Source: Pollenia angustigena
Taxonomy: Eukaryota; Arthropoda; Insecta; Diptera; Polleniidae
Direction of reading: 5' to 3'
DNA length: 64,000 bases
Assembly: GCA_930367215.1 (NCBI GenBank)
Contig: OV884056.1
Coordinates: 234,599,127-234,663,126 of the forward strand
The notes below the pieces were generated by a model. That model did not search any database and was not told where the DNA came from. It saw only the letters and a program-made list of their open reading frames with translations. This document shows, one piece after another, positions 46,906 through 58,294 of the stretch. Positions within the stretch are counted from its first letter, which is position 1. The number at the start of each line of letters is the position of its first letter. The translations under genes were made by a program, and so were the position numbers.

Positions 46906-48078
46906 GTATACATATTAGTACTCAAACCTCTAAAATGTATTTTTTGAATTCGTTGGGGTGTATTTTCCCTAAGTGGCGTTTAATATTGGCGGTAGTTTGT
47001 TTGCTTGGCAATGAACTCCCCACTGACATTTGTTTGGCGCAACATTTGCATTGAGCGGTTGCTCAATTTTTTTCAAAAAAACACCAAATTGGATGGATGA
47101 CATTTTTATCTGGAAATATGTATACTATAAAGTTTGGTTTGTGGTTCACCCAAAACTATTGATTATCTTACCATTCGCAGAATATAAATAGAGAGTATTT
47201 TTTTGCCAAATAAAATTTAACTGTTTATTTTTTTGCTGTATTTTTTACCGTCTTCTAAAAATTACACATTTTTATACACATTTTTATACATTTTATTTAG
47301 TCATCGCCTTTTTTCGAACTAATAATCATAGAGAAAAATAGTTGTATTGATTTCGTATTCTTTTCATAAACAATGATGCCAAATTATTGTTATTTGAAAT
47401 TATAATAAATATGAAATTTCATAAAAAAATTTGACCGAACATCATTTTTTGCCGAACTCCGTAACCGAACCCGAACTTTCGGTCGGACACTAATAATTGT
47501 TGATTTACATAATTTTATTTCTAAAAGGATATTGTTGAAGAAAGTTATTAAAACCAAGAATGATAGAAATAAAGATTACGCCTTGCGCATGTTTTACCGT
47601 TTGATGACCTAGTAGTTCCCTTGTTAAGATTACCAAGTCTCTTTTATATATGTATGAAAATAGTAATTGCATTTTATACTAAAAATATTATTACAATAAA
47701 TAAAAATTTAAAATGTGTTCAAAAGTGTTTTAAAAGTAGCATAATTAAGAAAAATAAAATCTAAATAAAAATTGAAGAGAGCAGAAAACAGAACAAACAT
47801 AAAGTGTGCAGTGAGCAGTGAGCAAATGCCAACAAATTAGCCCAAAAAAACAAATCGGAAAATTCGTGAGAAAAACAAACGTGTTGCGTCCTTTTAATTA
47901 AATATCTATATTTTTAACTATTGCTTATATATATTTATGTAAGTTAAAAATAAAATTATGAAGAAAAAACGAACTTCTTATAAAAATGTCAGTTTTCAAA
48001 TAATTTAAATAGAAAAATATTAAATTGTTCCACTGTCATGTTTACACATAAACATAACAGTTTGAAAGTTACAAATTA

Positions 48079-49998
48079 CACTATGGAACATTTTTGGGAT
48101 TATTGTCTGGGGGGTGAGAAATTCCAAGTCAGGGTGATGGTACTAGGTCAGTATAGTAAAACCCTCAAAGGGTTTGGCGTTCGTATGTGTCAGTTTTTTT
48201 TCATGACATTTTAAATTTTTTCCTTATCTTGATGTTTTTTGTTTAACATAACTCGAGAACCACTTGTCCGATTTTGCCAAAACAAACTCAAAAAATTAAG
48301 AATTACAATTTCTTTAATCCGTTCATATAACGTTTTTCTTTATAATCAACAGTTTTGCCGGTAAAAATAAATTTGTGGAGAATTATAATTGATAAGTGCA
48401 AAAAAATGTTCAAGCCTGGATGTATGCAGCAGATTTTATCACAAACCTGCACTGCAATTTTTGTGACTTTTTTTAAGCGATCGGTGAAAATCGTCGGACT
48501 TTTGTTTGTTATTTGAAAGAAAACACCCACATTCAGTGATGCCAACAGTAGGGGATTTCCCCTTTTCTAGGGATTTTTTTTCGGATCATTTTTATCTTCA
48601 ATCGGATCTTAATAACTTCTTTTTATGGTGTAATCATAATATGATGGAGCTGAATCTTGTGAAATGCAAAAGCATACGTTTTTATAGACTGTATTGCTGT
48701 TAATTATGCTTTTGGTGGTCATCAACTGGAGTTGGTTGATTCGTTTCTTGATATTGGAGTCTTACTGGATCCTAAATTAAACTTTGTTTCTCATATTACA
48801 TTAACTGTTAACAAAGCTCGAGGCGTTCTTGGCTTTATTAAGCGCTGGGTTAAAAATTCACCGATCCATACATAACGAAGCAACTTTACGTATCACTCGT
48901 TAGACCAATCTTAGAATATGGGTCAATCATTTGGGATCCATTTTACAACATTCACAATTCTCGTATTGAATCGGTCCAAAAACAATTTTTATTATTCTGT
49001 TTACGTGATCTTCGTTGGACTTACTCGACAAACTTTCCTTCCTATGCTAGAAGACTGGCATTAATAAAATTACCATCGCTCAAAAGTCGTCGTACAATGT
49101 TAAATGTTTCTTTTATGGTTAATCTTATTAATGGTAATGTTTGTTGTGATTTTCTGTAGAGTCTGCTAAATTTAATATACCTTGTCGCAATACGCGTCAT
49201 TATAATCTGCTTTTTGTTAAATTTTTTTAGAGAAAATTACGCTATTGCTGATCCTTTTTCGAGGTTATGTAGACAATTTAATTCTATGTCACAATTTGTT
49301 GATTTTTCTTATTGTTTTTCTTTATTCGTAAATTTTTATGTACTACATATATTCTGTAAATTTGTAGTATATTTTAAAATGCATATTGTTATTCATTAAT
49401 TTTAAGTCAATATTGTTATTAGTCAGTAAGGATAATATCCATTGATTAAATAAATAAATAAATAAATATGCCCTAAAATAAAAAATTGTGTCCTCTTTTC
49501 CCTACGGTTGAAATTTTCCGAAAAAAAAAATCCCTAGAAAAGGGGAAATCCCCTACTGTTGGCATCACTGAATGTGGGTGTATTCTTTCAAATAACAAAC
49601 AAAAGTCCGACGATTTTCACCGATCGCTTAAAAAAAGTCACAAAAATTGCAGTGCAGGTTTGTGATAAAATCTGCTGCATACATACAGGCTTGAAAATTT
49701 TTTTGCACTTATCAATTATAATTCTCCACAAATTTATTTTTACCGGCAAAACTCTTGATTATAAAGAAAAACGTTATATGAACGGATTAAAGAAATTGTA
49801 ATTCTTAATGTTTTTGAGTTTGTTTTAGCAAAATCGGACAAGTGGTTCTCGAGTTATGTTAAACAAAAAAACATCAAGATAAGGAAAAAATTTAAAATGT
49901 CATAAAAAAAAACTGACACATACGAACGCCAAACCCTTTGAGGGTTTTACTATACTGACCTAGTACCATCACCCTGACTTGGAATTTCTCACCCCCAG
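48079..49998. repeat. 1.9-kb palindrome with ~500-bp arms
   Basis: The left arm 48,098-48,586 and right arm 49,505-49,998 are near-identical inverted copies. Each carries GGTGATGGTACTAGGTCAGT, CAAAGGGTTTGGCGTTC, ACTCGAGAACCACTTGTCCG and CAGTGATGCCAACAGTAGGG. The left arm alone extends out to about 48,079. Mirrored 80-codon open frames occupy the arms (48,303-48,545 reverse and 49,559-49,801 forward), differing at a few residues only; neither has a standard start or a recognised motif. A third partial copy of the arm is at 59,470-59,806. Confidence 0.85.
48587..49468 (+). pseudogene. 3' part of a non-LTR retrotransposon ORF2 in the palindrome centre
   Basis: The frames give YLQSDLNNFFLWCNHNMMEL, NLVKCKSIRFYR, FLDIGVLLDPKLNFVSHIT, ARGVLGFIKRW, SLVRPILEYGSIIWDPFYN and LRWTYSTNFPSYARRLALIK. 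This is the thumb and C-terminal region of a Jockey/CR1-type RT. Frame changes occur near 48,700 and 48,870 and a TAG is near 49,158. It ends in a TAAATAAATAAATAAAT tail at about 49,447-49,468, so the 3' end is intact. Confidence 0.8.
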
Positions 49999-50239
49999 AT
50001 TGGCTGTTGTACTGTGTTATTAGCCAATGAGAACGAAGGTTGTGTGACGTCACAGTTCCTACATGCGCAGTAAAAACTTTTTATACCTGCCTGATGTCGT
50101 AATCTTTATTTCTATCATTCTTGATTAAAGCACTGTTTTATTTTGCTTAACAAACGCAAACGGTATGCAAATACAAACAAATATTTGATATCACAACAGC
50201 GGTCACGTGCACGGCGTCCAATATTTGCTTAGTGTGATC

Positions 50240-51815
50240 GTAGCTTAACGATCAGCATTGCCACAAAAAAACATTTGTAACCAAAATGTAAAAAGTAACA
50301 AAAAGCATGAAAATTGTTTGAAACAATATTAGGCAATTCACAAAGTGTTTATGTTTAATATACAACTTCTAAAAGAATCTTCTGATGATAATCTGACGAG
50401 TAACAATAAAAAAACATCTAATTTTTTGATTACTTGTTTATACATTTTTTGACTCGGTTGTCTTTTAATCTCTCTGTATGAGTCATATAACAATTACTGA
50501 GCTACCCAAAGAAGAGCGTTTTTGAAACATAAAAATTCTATTATCAATATAATTTCAAACCAATCTAAAGATTTGTCAAATAAGACTTTTCAACCGGTTG
50601 GTGTTGAATCCGCGATCTAAAGCTGTGTTTTGTATAAATTATATGAAAATGAGAAGTGTTTACATAAAAAAGATGCTAGATCCTGTAAGGAATGGTTTGA
50701 GATGGAAGTTTTTTTTTTTTTGTTTGTTTGTTTGTTTGTTTTGGTCAAATGATCTTGCTTGAGGTTTTTTTCGTACCGTGGTTGGCGGTAACCAACCGCT
50801 TGACTTTTATTATTTGCAGATTTAAGATTTGGTAAAAATGTTTTGTGGGTTACTTGTTCTTTCTATAAATATCTGCAAATTGGGCTTTAGCAACATGTTT
50901 ACAGCAATGTCTCTCTGGCAACTTTATTGTAATTAAGCTTTTGTTAGGGAATGTGTATAAACAACTTACATACATATGAGTAACTTTAATTTATTGATTA
51001 TTGTAATCTGCCTAGCTCGTACAGTAAAAGGCAAACTGCGTTCTTGTTTCTCCTTGTTGGAATTACTTTGAGCAAAAATATAAGGAAAGCTTACTTGAAA
51101 GTGAGCTAATAAAGCTATTAATAAATTTTATTAAGACATTAAATATTTATGTCTTCACCCTCTCATATTCATGTAAAGTTTATACATGTAATATCATTGC
51201 CAAACCTAACAACTATCATACGATATTTTCACCATATGCCGGATAGTATGTAGTATGCAATAAGGATATCTAGTTAAAAATAGGGAGTCTAATACAAATG
51301 CGTCTGTGTAACGACAGGATCTTGTTTTCTGAGAGGACCGCACCCCCCACCCGACTGCTAGATAGCTCAACAACGGCTTCCGTAGTCCTACTCGTGGCAA
51401 GTTCATTCCTTATATAATAGTCGAAGGTTATTGCTTCGTGTACATTACAATCCTCTTTTTAAGGTGGCTCCGTTAAACGGCTGAGCATGTCACGAGTTTT
51501 ATAATTAAGTTTCATACGATTCCTGACCAGCTTTTTAAACGGCCCGTGAAATAATCTTTAAGTACATCTCAAACGATTCCCTCTACGAATAATATAAGCA
51601 TATTTAGCAGTGTTATAGAAGAATTTCACAGAGGAATCAGCTTGTATAAAAGTTTCTACCGTTTAAAGAATCTTTTACGATTAAAAAACTCTCTTCATCA
51701 GATTCCCAGTAGACTCTTACACGATTAAAAATGCTAGCTGGTGTAACTATACAAATCTGTTATCTATGCATTTTGAGTGAGTTCGGCTGATTTTTGTTTA
51801 CAATTTTAAGCCATT
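50240..51815. other. gene-free AT-rich stretch
   Basis: Contains T15 followed by (GTTT)n at about 50,708-50,741. No coding or element ends were recognised. Confidence 0.5.
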
Positions 51816-51818
51816 TTA

Positions 51819-53657
51819 TTATACCCTTCACCGAATTTAAAAGGGTGTGTATAAGTTTGTCATTCCGTTTGAAATTACTACAATGTTAAGGGCATAATAA
51901 ACCTCACAAATGGCTTGGCAAACATGTCAAAATTTTACGTTTGTACAAGCATTTTGTGTTGTTAATTGGGGTGTTTGCTGTTTGGACAAACATTTGAAGC
52001 AATGTTTGCAGAAATATTAAAAATTTTTAATATTTGGCAGACATGTTGGATATTTGTAAAACTTTTTGTGGCGTCTAATGCTAAATGTATTCAATTCAAT
52101 TAATTTTTAATATTAAATTAAATTTTTTAAGTAGTATTGCTTGCCACAAAACAGCTCGTTGTTTAAAAACTGTTTACTTTAAATTTTTTGCCTTTATTTT
52201 ATAATTTCTTTTCCGTTTTAAGCTAAAAGCAACAAAATTGCCGCAGCACTATTGGCATCTGCATTCATTGAAAACAAAACAAAAATGAAAATTAATGTTT
52301 GAACGGAGAATATTTGTGTTGTTTATTGGCAAACCCCAAACGGAAATAATGTGTGTGTTTGCCAAGCATTTTGTGTGGTTTATTATGCCCTTTAACATAA
52401 GACCATATAAACTAAATCTTATATATAAATACGGAAGCAATTTTTTTATCGTTGATTTTTAAGTATCTTAACGTCCACCGATTTTAATGAAACATATATC
52501 GTTTTAAAGGTATTTTTGTGTAGAAATGCACAATATAAATTTTTTTTCTAAATTTTGAGGATTAAATGGTTTAAAAAGCGTTTTAAATTTGTTTGCAAAC
52601 ACACGCACATACATGCATAAAAAGAAGTTGTGTGTTTTGTTATTCTCCCAAAATGTGTTTTTTTCTTGCATTATACTGGCAAACACACATGTGCACACAT
52701 GTATAAACGACGGTTATGCTCTATGTTGTTCTCCCAAAATGTTTTTGTTTTCATTTTGCACTTGCAAACACACATGTATAAACGTATTAGGACAGGGTTA
52801 CCTTAGACATTTTAAAAAATGAAGTCGCGCAAAAACGTCGTTTAGAAAAATAAAAGTCGGAAACTTTTTTAATGACTTTTAACGAAGATCTGTGTTTCTA
52901 TTTTTTACTTTGATAACATTTCATGAAAATCTTATAAATAAATTTTTGGAATAAAAGTGCTTAAAAAGCATTTTAATTTATCCTATAGACACACGTACAA
53001 AGATAGGTGAATAGTGAATTTAGCCGTTCTCTTAAAATGTGTACGATTTTATTGTACAACGTACAGGTTCTCTCAAAAGTAAATGTGAAGTGGTCGAATT
53101 TCGGCCACCGGGCGATCCTAGTATAGTTAAATATGTATATTCCGGGTCCTTATGAGGAGCGAAGTTGATTTAAGGATGTCAGTCTGCCTGTCTGTCCGTC
53201 CGTTAAAATGGAAGACACCAATTATGATGGGGACTTGGTATTTATATATTTATGTCACATATAGTCCGGAACTGTTTGCTATTGAAATTCAGCCTAATCG
53301 GTTTACAAATGGCTCAGATATGAGCAAAACACCATGTCAAATTGTACACAAAAATCCTTGTTGTTGTTGTTTTTTTTTATTTTATTTCCATTTAAATACA
53401 AAGATTCTAAATTAGGTACAAGCATCCGACAAAGTTTGTGCGAGATAAAATAAGTGGGACAAAGATCTTACAAATATGTATATGCACCAGCATCTTGCAT
53501 AGCGATGCACAGCATCGGACGAAATGTGGGCGACATTGGGCAAGTGGTCGTAACACAAAGCAGATTTTTATAAAGAAGGGTATTTATATAAATTTCTGTT
53601 ATTATCGCACTATGATTTATAAGACTCGGCATAGCCGAATATAGCACTATTACTTGT
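51819..53657 (+). mobile_element. divergent HINE / mini-me-like element, copy 4, interrupted
   Basis: The 5' end TTATACCCTTCACC with TTTGTCATTCCGTTTGAAA is followed by a MITE insertion. Then come TATATATA, two ~300-bp AT-rich units containing ACACACATGTATAAACG, and TATTCCGGGTCCTTATGAGG with a (GTCY)n run at about 53,180-53,203. The 3' end has ACTCGGCATAGCCGAATATA then CACTATTACTTGTT. It is clearly older or from a different subfamily than copies 1-3. Confidence 0.7.
51889..52391. mobile_element. PIF/Harbinger-like MITE flanked by TTA
   Basis: The termini AGGGCATAATAAACC are perfect inverted repeats and similarity continues through CACAAANNGCTTGGCAAAC. TTA occurs directly outside both ends (51,886-51,888 and 52,392-52,394). 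It is nested in HINE copy 4. Confidence 0.8.
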
Positions 53658-54079
53658 TTTTATTTTAATTATTTATTTATTCATGTTTTTTTTTTTTTAT
53701 ATTGTGTCCTGGAACAACCTGGGTATGGAGCCTTTTACAGAGGTGCAAATGTGCGGAAAGCTATCCGTCTGTTTTCTACTTGGAGATGATTCCTTTGTAC
53801 TGAATTTGTCATGAAGCTCACTATTTCCGGTTTACTTCAACTATACCCTGCCATTGTGCTTCAAGCATCAGTCTGACTGCAGCAAAATTGAGAAGGCGAA
53901 CAGTTGGGTAGCTTGCATAGCAGACTGAATACAATGCGTCTCAGATATGTTATAAAGCGACAGGCAAAGTAGAATAATCACAAAAACTCAGCTGTTCTTT
54001 TGCTCTTTTACGGTTAGTCTTCCTAGTGGCTGCTGGCATCTCCAACAATAGGATGTGGCCTAATAAGTCCAATATCGAT

Positions 54080-54415
54080 AACAATCTACATGCGGGAACA
54101 TGAAATGTACGCACTCTCCTAGATCCATATATACTAACCCAAGTATGCAGAGAGTTCGTCAACTATAACCTGCTACAACCTTCTGCGAATAAAGATGGCC
54201 AGTATCAGAACAAATCAATAACTCCTATAACCTCACACTTTTATACTTCGTAAAACCAACAGATTAACCAAGATCCACTAAATATGCTGCTGTCCAGTGA
54301 TGCCCGAATTAATATAATCAGAAGAAACCACGATGGTGATCGAATAATCAAAGCCAGATTTAGCACAAGGGCTAAAACCCTTAACTGCGTGCAATGCTAT
54401 GCTTTGACAGAAACC
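54080..54415 (+). pseudogene. non-LTR retrotransposon endonuclease remnant
   Basis: The 5' part reads NLHAGT, stop, NVRTLLDP, corresponding to the G-T-W-N-V-R-T-L motif that opens the APE-type endonuclease. The 3' part reads RIIKARFSTRAKTLNCVQCY then ALTE, the R-I-I-x-A-R-F ... Q-x-Y-A-P-T motif. The middle is frameshifted several times. RT motifs are absent. The clade is unclear (RTE- or R1-like). Confidence 0.6.
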
Positions 54416-54565
54416 TATATATTTTTCTTGCTCTCTAAGTAAGAAAAAAAGTAGCCCAGCTTTGTTTTCAACGCCAACTGAAAAATTAATTCGCCTTCGT
54501 TAAATGTTTAATGCCTATTTTGTTTCTTTTAGTTTACACGTACAGGATTTTTAAGATAACATTTA

Positions 54566-54839
54566 GGACCTTAATTTGTAAAACGCACACGCAACGCCAA
54601 CAATTATATTGAAAGCAAAAACAAAATCGAAAATATTTCATAATTTTGTTGTTGTTTTCTATAGAAATGTATACTGAATTTTTAAATTTTAAACGCTGCA
54701 TATCTTGTGGCGTTGATAAATTTAAAACGCAATATGTATTTCTGTAGAAAGCAACAATAAAATTTTGAAAAATTGTTGACATTGTTTTTGCTTTCAATGT
54801 TATTTTTGGGATTGCGTTGCGTTTTACAAATTTAGGGCC
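54566..54839. mobile_element. 274-bp PIF/Harbinger-like palindromic MITE flanked by TTA
   Basis: The arms of about 100 bp share AATTTGTAAAACGCA, ATTGAAAGCAAAAACAA and TTTTCTATAGAAAT-type blocks. Termini GGACCTTAA and GGCCCTAAA are bounded by TTA (54,563-54,565 and 54,840-54,842). Confidence 0.8.
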
Positions 54840-54983
54840 TTAATCTTTTTGTAATTGCTTTTTAAAGTTTCTCAAGTCAGCAACAGCTGTCAGAGTAACC
54901 AATCACTTTTGTTTAATTTGCGCACGTCCGTTCCTTAAAAAACCGTTAACTGATCAGTTTATGTGCTCCTTTATTTTCATTTA

Positions 54984-55748
54984 CACCAATACCCCGGTTT
55001 GCGTCGCTAATTGGGACCGAAAAAAACTCGACGCTAACCGAAATGACACAAACCGAAGCACAATTTCCCATACATTTGTATTGATTTTAATATAATTGGT
55101 TCAGAGATTCATAGTTTTAGCTGAAAAAATTAATTTTGATTTTAAAGACTTTATAACGGATCATTTTATTTTAGATACCCAAATAAAGTTAAGCTTTCTT
55201 TAAAAATAACCTTTTGTTTTAAGGGCATTCATCGCTGATTTTGATCTTCAATCCAAATAGTAAGAAGAGGTTCCATTTTTTTTCTCATTTTTGTAACCTG
55301 TTTATGTTGTAACGATGTTCTTGTTTTTATCAGCTTCACTGGAACAGCAAATGGATTTTATTGTAAAAAGGGCTAGTACAAGGTTTCTTTCGATATCAAC
55401 AGTCTTTTCCCCTGATTTAGAACGCGTCAAAATGCCCAGTTTTTGTTCTAAGCTTATTTGCATTTTTTGACTCGTTGCCGCAAAATCTTTAAATTGAACT
55501 TTACTTAAGCAAATGCAATTTGAAACCAGTGGCAATCAGCAGACAACCTTTATATACATATTTGCATTAGCTTCAATGGAAAATTTCCTTCTTCTATTTA
55601 GGCTCTGTACAAACATTTAATATTTACGACCCAAATCAAAGCACTAGCGATGTAACTTCGAAAGTGAAACAAAAACGACGCAACTTCGAAATCTTAGAAG
55701 TTTTAAAAATACGCAACTTCGAAAACGACGCAAACCGGGGTATTAGTG
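54984..55748. mobile_element. pogo/Tigger-like element with 23-bp inverted ends
   Basis: The left end CACCAATACCCCGGTTTGCG and inverted right end CACTAATACCCCGGTTTGCG are flanked by TA (54,982-54,983 and 55,749-55,750). The interior carries the HTH ORF remnant at 55,302-55,535. Total length is 765 bp, so most of the transposase is deleted. Confidence 0.8.
55302..55535 (-). pseudogene. pogo-type transposase N-terminus (CENP-B HTH remnant)
   Basis: The frame contains QISLEQKLGILTRSKSGEKT then VDIERNLVLALFTIKSICCS and SEADKNKNIV. This follows the L-x-x-E-x-K-L-x-I-L ... G-x-x-x-x-D-I-x-R-x-x ... S/F-T-I-x-x-I pattern of the N-terminal HTH of pogo/Tigger/CENP-B proteins. The DDE domain is missing. 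Its position inside matching TA-flanked ends supports the call. Confidence 0.65.
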
Positions 55749-55918
55749 TAATTCTATTCGATATGCTCGATACTTTTTTTGGATTCATTTAATTCACTCC
55801 ATTCATGATTCTAATCTGTTTTCCTTTATTACAAAAAGAATTTAGTAAAATCACACAGAGAACTTTACTGAATTCTAGTTGATTTTATTAGACTCGAAGC
55901 TCGACGTTTTTTCACTTT

Positions 55919-56927
55919 TATACCCTCCACCACAATTAGTTGTGAAGAGGGTATATTAAGTTTGTCATTCCGTGTGAAACTTTTTTATTATTATTCATCT
56001 CAGACCCCATAAAGTATATATATTCTGGGTCCTTGAGTAATTCTAAGTCGATTTAGTCATGTCCGACTGTCTGTCCGTCTGACCGTCTGTTGAAAACACG
56101 CTCACTTTCGAACAACTCAAACTAAATGAACAAACTTGGTGCCAAATTACTTGTAGTTACCCTAAGCAGTTTGGGATTGAAATCCAGCAAAATCGGTTCA
56201 GTAGGACCAGAGCTATGAATCAAAATGTGGAACCACCACCTTAAAAAAATTGATAATTTTGTTATAAAAAATAGCATAAATGCTGGGACAAGGCACTAAG
56301 CCCCAAATAAACACTACCCCCGGAAAACAGTTTAGTACGCCTAAAACCGTAAAAAATAACGCTAGCTTAACAAAATGTGGAACGTCACAGTTTTTTAGGA
56401 CTAGAAATAACACTGTGAAATTTTGTGACGATCGGTCCAAAATTTACCTTAGGCCCCATATAAACCCTACTCCCGGAAAACAGTTTAGTACACCTAAAAC
56501 CATAATTACTAATGCTAGCATAACAGAAATTGGTACGTCACAGTTTTAAAGAACTAGAAATGACGCTATGAAATTTCGTGATGATTGGTCCATAATTTAC
56601 CTTAGGCCCCATATAAACCCTACTACAGTTTAGTACGCCTAAAACCGTAAAAAATAATGCAATCATAACAAATTTTGGCTCGTCACAGTTTTATAGGACT
56701 ATAAATGATACTGAAAAATTTCGTGAAGATCGGTACATAATTTGCCCTAGGCCCCATATAAACCCTACTACCGGAAAACAGTTTATTCGTCTAAAACCAT
56801 AATTAATAACAAATAGTCACAGTTTAAGATAATAATAACATCATACAGATATTACTCCATAAACATTTGAACTGTCGGTGGAGGGTATCAAAGATTCGGC
56901 ACAGCCGAATATAGCACTCTAACTTGT
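55919..56927 (+). mobile_element. HINE / mini-me-like element, copy 3
   Basis: Starts TATACCCTCCACCACAATTA; carries GACCCCATAAAGTATA, the (GTCY)n tract near 56,060-56,090 and three to four ~153-bp tandem units (near 56,295, 56,446, 56,600 and 56,750). It ends GGTGGAGGGTAT, ATTCGGCACAGCCGAAT and CTCTAACTTGTT, followed by a T run of about 25. Confidence 0.9.
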
Positions 56928-57113
56928 TTTTTTTTTTTTTTTTTTTTTTTTTGATATTTCTTAACACTTCTCGACTTTATTAGATTCTTTAAGATTTTAC
57001 TTGTATTTATTATGCGATTACTCAGATTCTTGGCTTTATTCGATAAAGTAGAATCTTTTTGATCCTCTGAAAATTTGTATTAATTCATACATTGAACTTG
57101 TTTATATAAATAC

Positions 57114-58285
57114 TAGAGTTGTCAATTATTCGCCTTTCAGCTTTGTTCGAATATTTCAAATAATTGTTTTTGTTCGTTCGGTCTAACGATTAAATCTGAA
57201 AAATTATTCGATTAATCGATGAGAATAACGAATAAAAAAAACATATTTTAAATAAGATACATCCGTCTGTTAATTTACAACCATGGAAAATCTTCCATTT
57301 TCTTCTTTATTTTTTCTCAAATCCACTATGACTTCTTTTTTTGATGCGTTCAACTTTTCATCTTAACTCCATATCGTTGTATTATTTAAAGTAATCGCCA
57401 CATCATTAATTCTAAAATAATCCGATACAACGTTGGATTTTCGCAAGGCGTTTGCAGACTTCCATCTTCAGCCAAACTTCTGCGTACAACCTCTTCTATA
57501 AAACAGCCGCTGTCTCTGTGCATGTATTTTTCCATTGGAAGAAGTTCGGCATATTTTGATGTCGTTGGATTATCTTCTACCACATCGTTTTCTATTGTAA
57601 TATTGTGACACTTATGCTATGTTCACACTTTAAATGCGTTTAAGCAACTCGAGCGTGATTAAGCTCTAATCACATCAAAATCGAGATGATTAACCATACA
57701 TTGAAGTGATTTGTTAATCACTTTAAAATGACATGATTACAACTTAATCACTTCATTAACCATATCGAATCCTCTGAACATAGCTCATACTGAGTATAAT
57801 ATAGAATCGGTCACCATTTAAGTACCCCTCGCGTGTACAACCGACCATGATTTATTCTTATTTGACTTTAAATAGTTCGTAAATTTTCAAAAATTCCATA
57901 ATTAATATGTTTAAATTTATGATCACTGATCACTTTATTAAAGTATTTTTATCCATTTTTAATCATTTAAAGAAATTTAAATTTGTTTGTTGCATTTTTT
58001 TTTTTTTTTTTATCATCTGTCAAATGTAATGTGAACGGCTCTGATTAACTTAATCAACATTTCATGAAAATTGTTTAACGTTTGATTTAAAAAGAAAACA
58101 GCTGTTACAATTTTTTATCAAAGATTTGTTTAATACGAACATAAGATACATTTTTGAAATACAATGAATACTTAATACGGTTTTTGCCTACTAAACATTG
58201 ATTTTAAATTTTAAAATTATTCCAACAAGAGTTTGTTTTTGTTTGATCGATTAATCGAATTATTCTTAATCGGTTGACAACTCTA
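57114..58285. mobile_element. hAT-like element with perfect 12-bp ends and 8-bp duplication
   Basis: Both ends read TAGAGTTGTCAA in inverted orientation. ATAAATAC flanks both sides exactly (57,106-57,113 and 58,286-58,293). Subterminal ATTCGATTAATCGA motifs occur on both sides. The interior contains a short reverse-strand ORF (57,386-57,600) and a small inverted-repeat segment (57,616-57,784, ends GCTATGTTCA). Confidence 0.9.
57386..57600 (-). pseudogene. unrecognised ORF fragment inside the hAT-like element
   Basis: The frame reads ENDVVEDNPTTSKYAELLPM, EKYMHRDSGCFIEEVVRRSL and AEDGSLQTPCENPTLYRIIL. I cannot assign a family. The overlapping frame contains RKSNVVSDYFRINDV, faintly like the start of a BED finger. 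Given its position it is probably a leftover of the element's own transposase, but this is inference. Confidence 0.35.
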
Positions 58286-58294
58286 ATAAATACC

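Larger units (their letters stand above)
43891..47492. mobile_element. hAT element with perfect 8-bp duplication (TTCGG-rich ends)
   Basis: The ends are TAGTGCCCGACCGAA and inverted TAGTGTCCGACCGAA, followed on both sides by repeated GTTCGG/CCGAAC motifs. ATAATTGT occurs directly before (43,883-43,890) and after (47,493-47,500). No transposase is readable. It was later invaded by a TA element (44,113-46,382) and a small hAT-like MITE (46,482-46,905). Confidence 0.9.
43798..50228. mobile_element. composite inverted-repeat element, left arm split by a hAT insertion
   Basis: The left terminus (GTGTTCACACTTAATAAATA) and the inverse of the right terminus (GATCACACTAAGCAAATATT) are similar. Further in, 47,552-47,576 is a perfect 25-bp inverse of 50,095-50,119. 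Both arms then share TGCGCATGT. The distances agree once the hAT element 43,891-47,492 is removed (about 170 against 130 bp). The centre holds the palindrome 48,079-49,998. Terminal duplications were not found, so the outer limits are approximate. Confidence 0.55.

Noticed and set aside
48303..49801. Mirrored 80-codon frames as a conserved small protein
   Set aside because: Both are copies of the same repeat arm, begin at TTG, show no motif, and the third arm copy at 59,470 does not preserve the frame. Similarity reflects arm identity, not selection on a protein.
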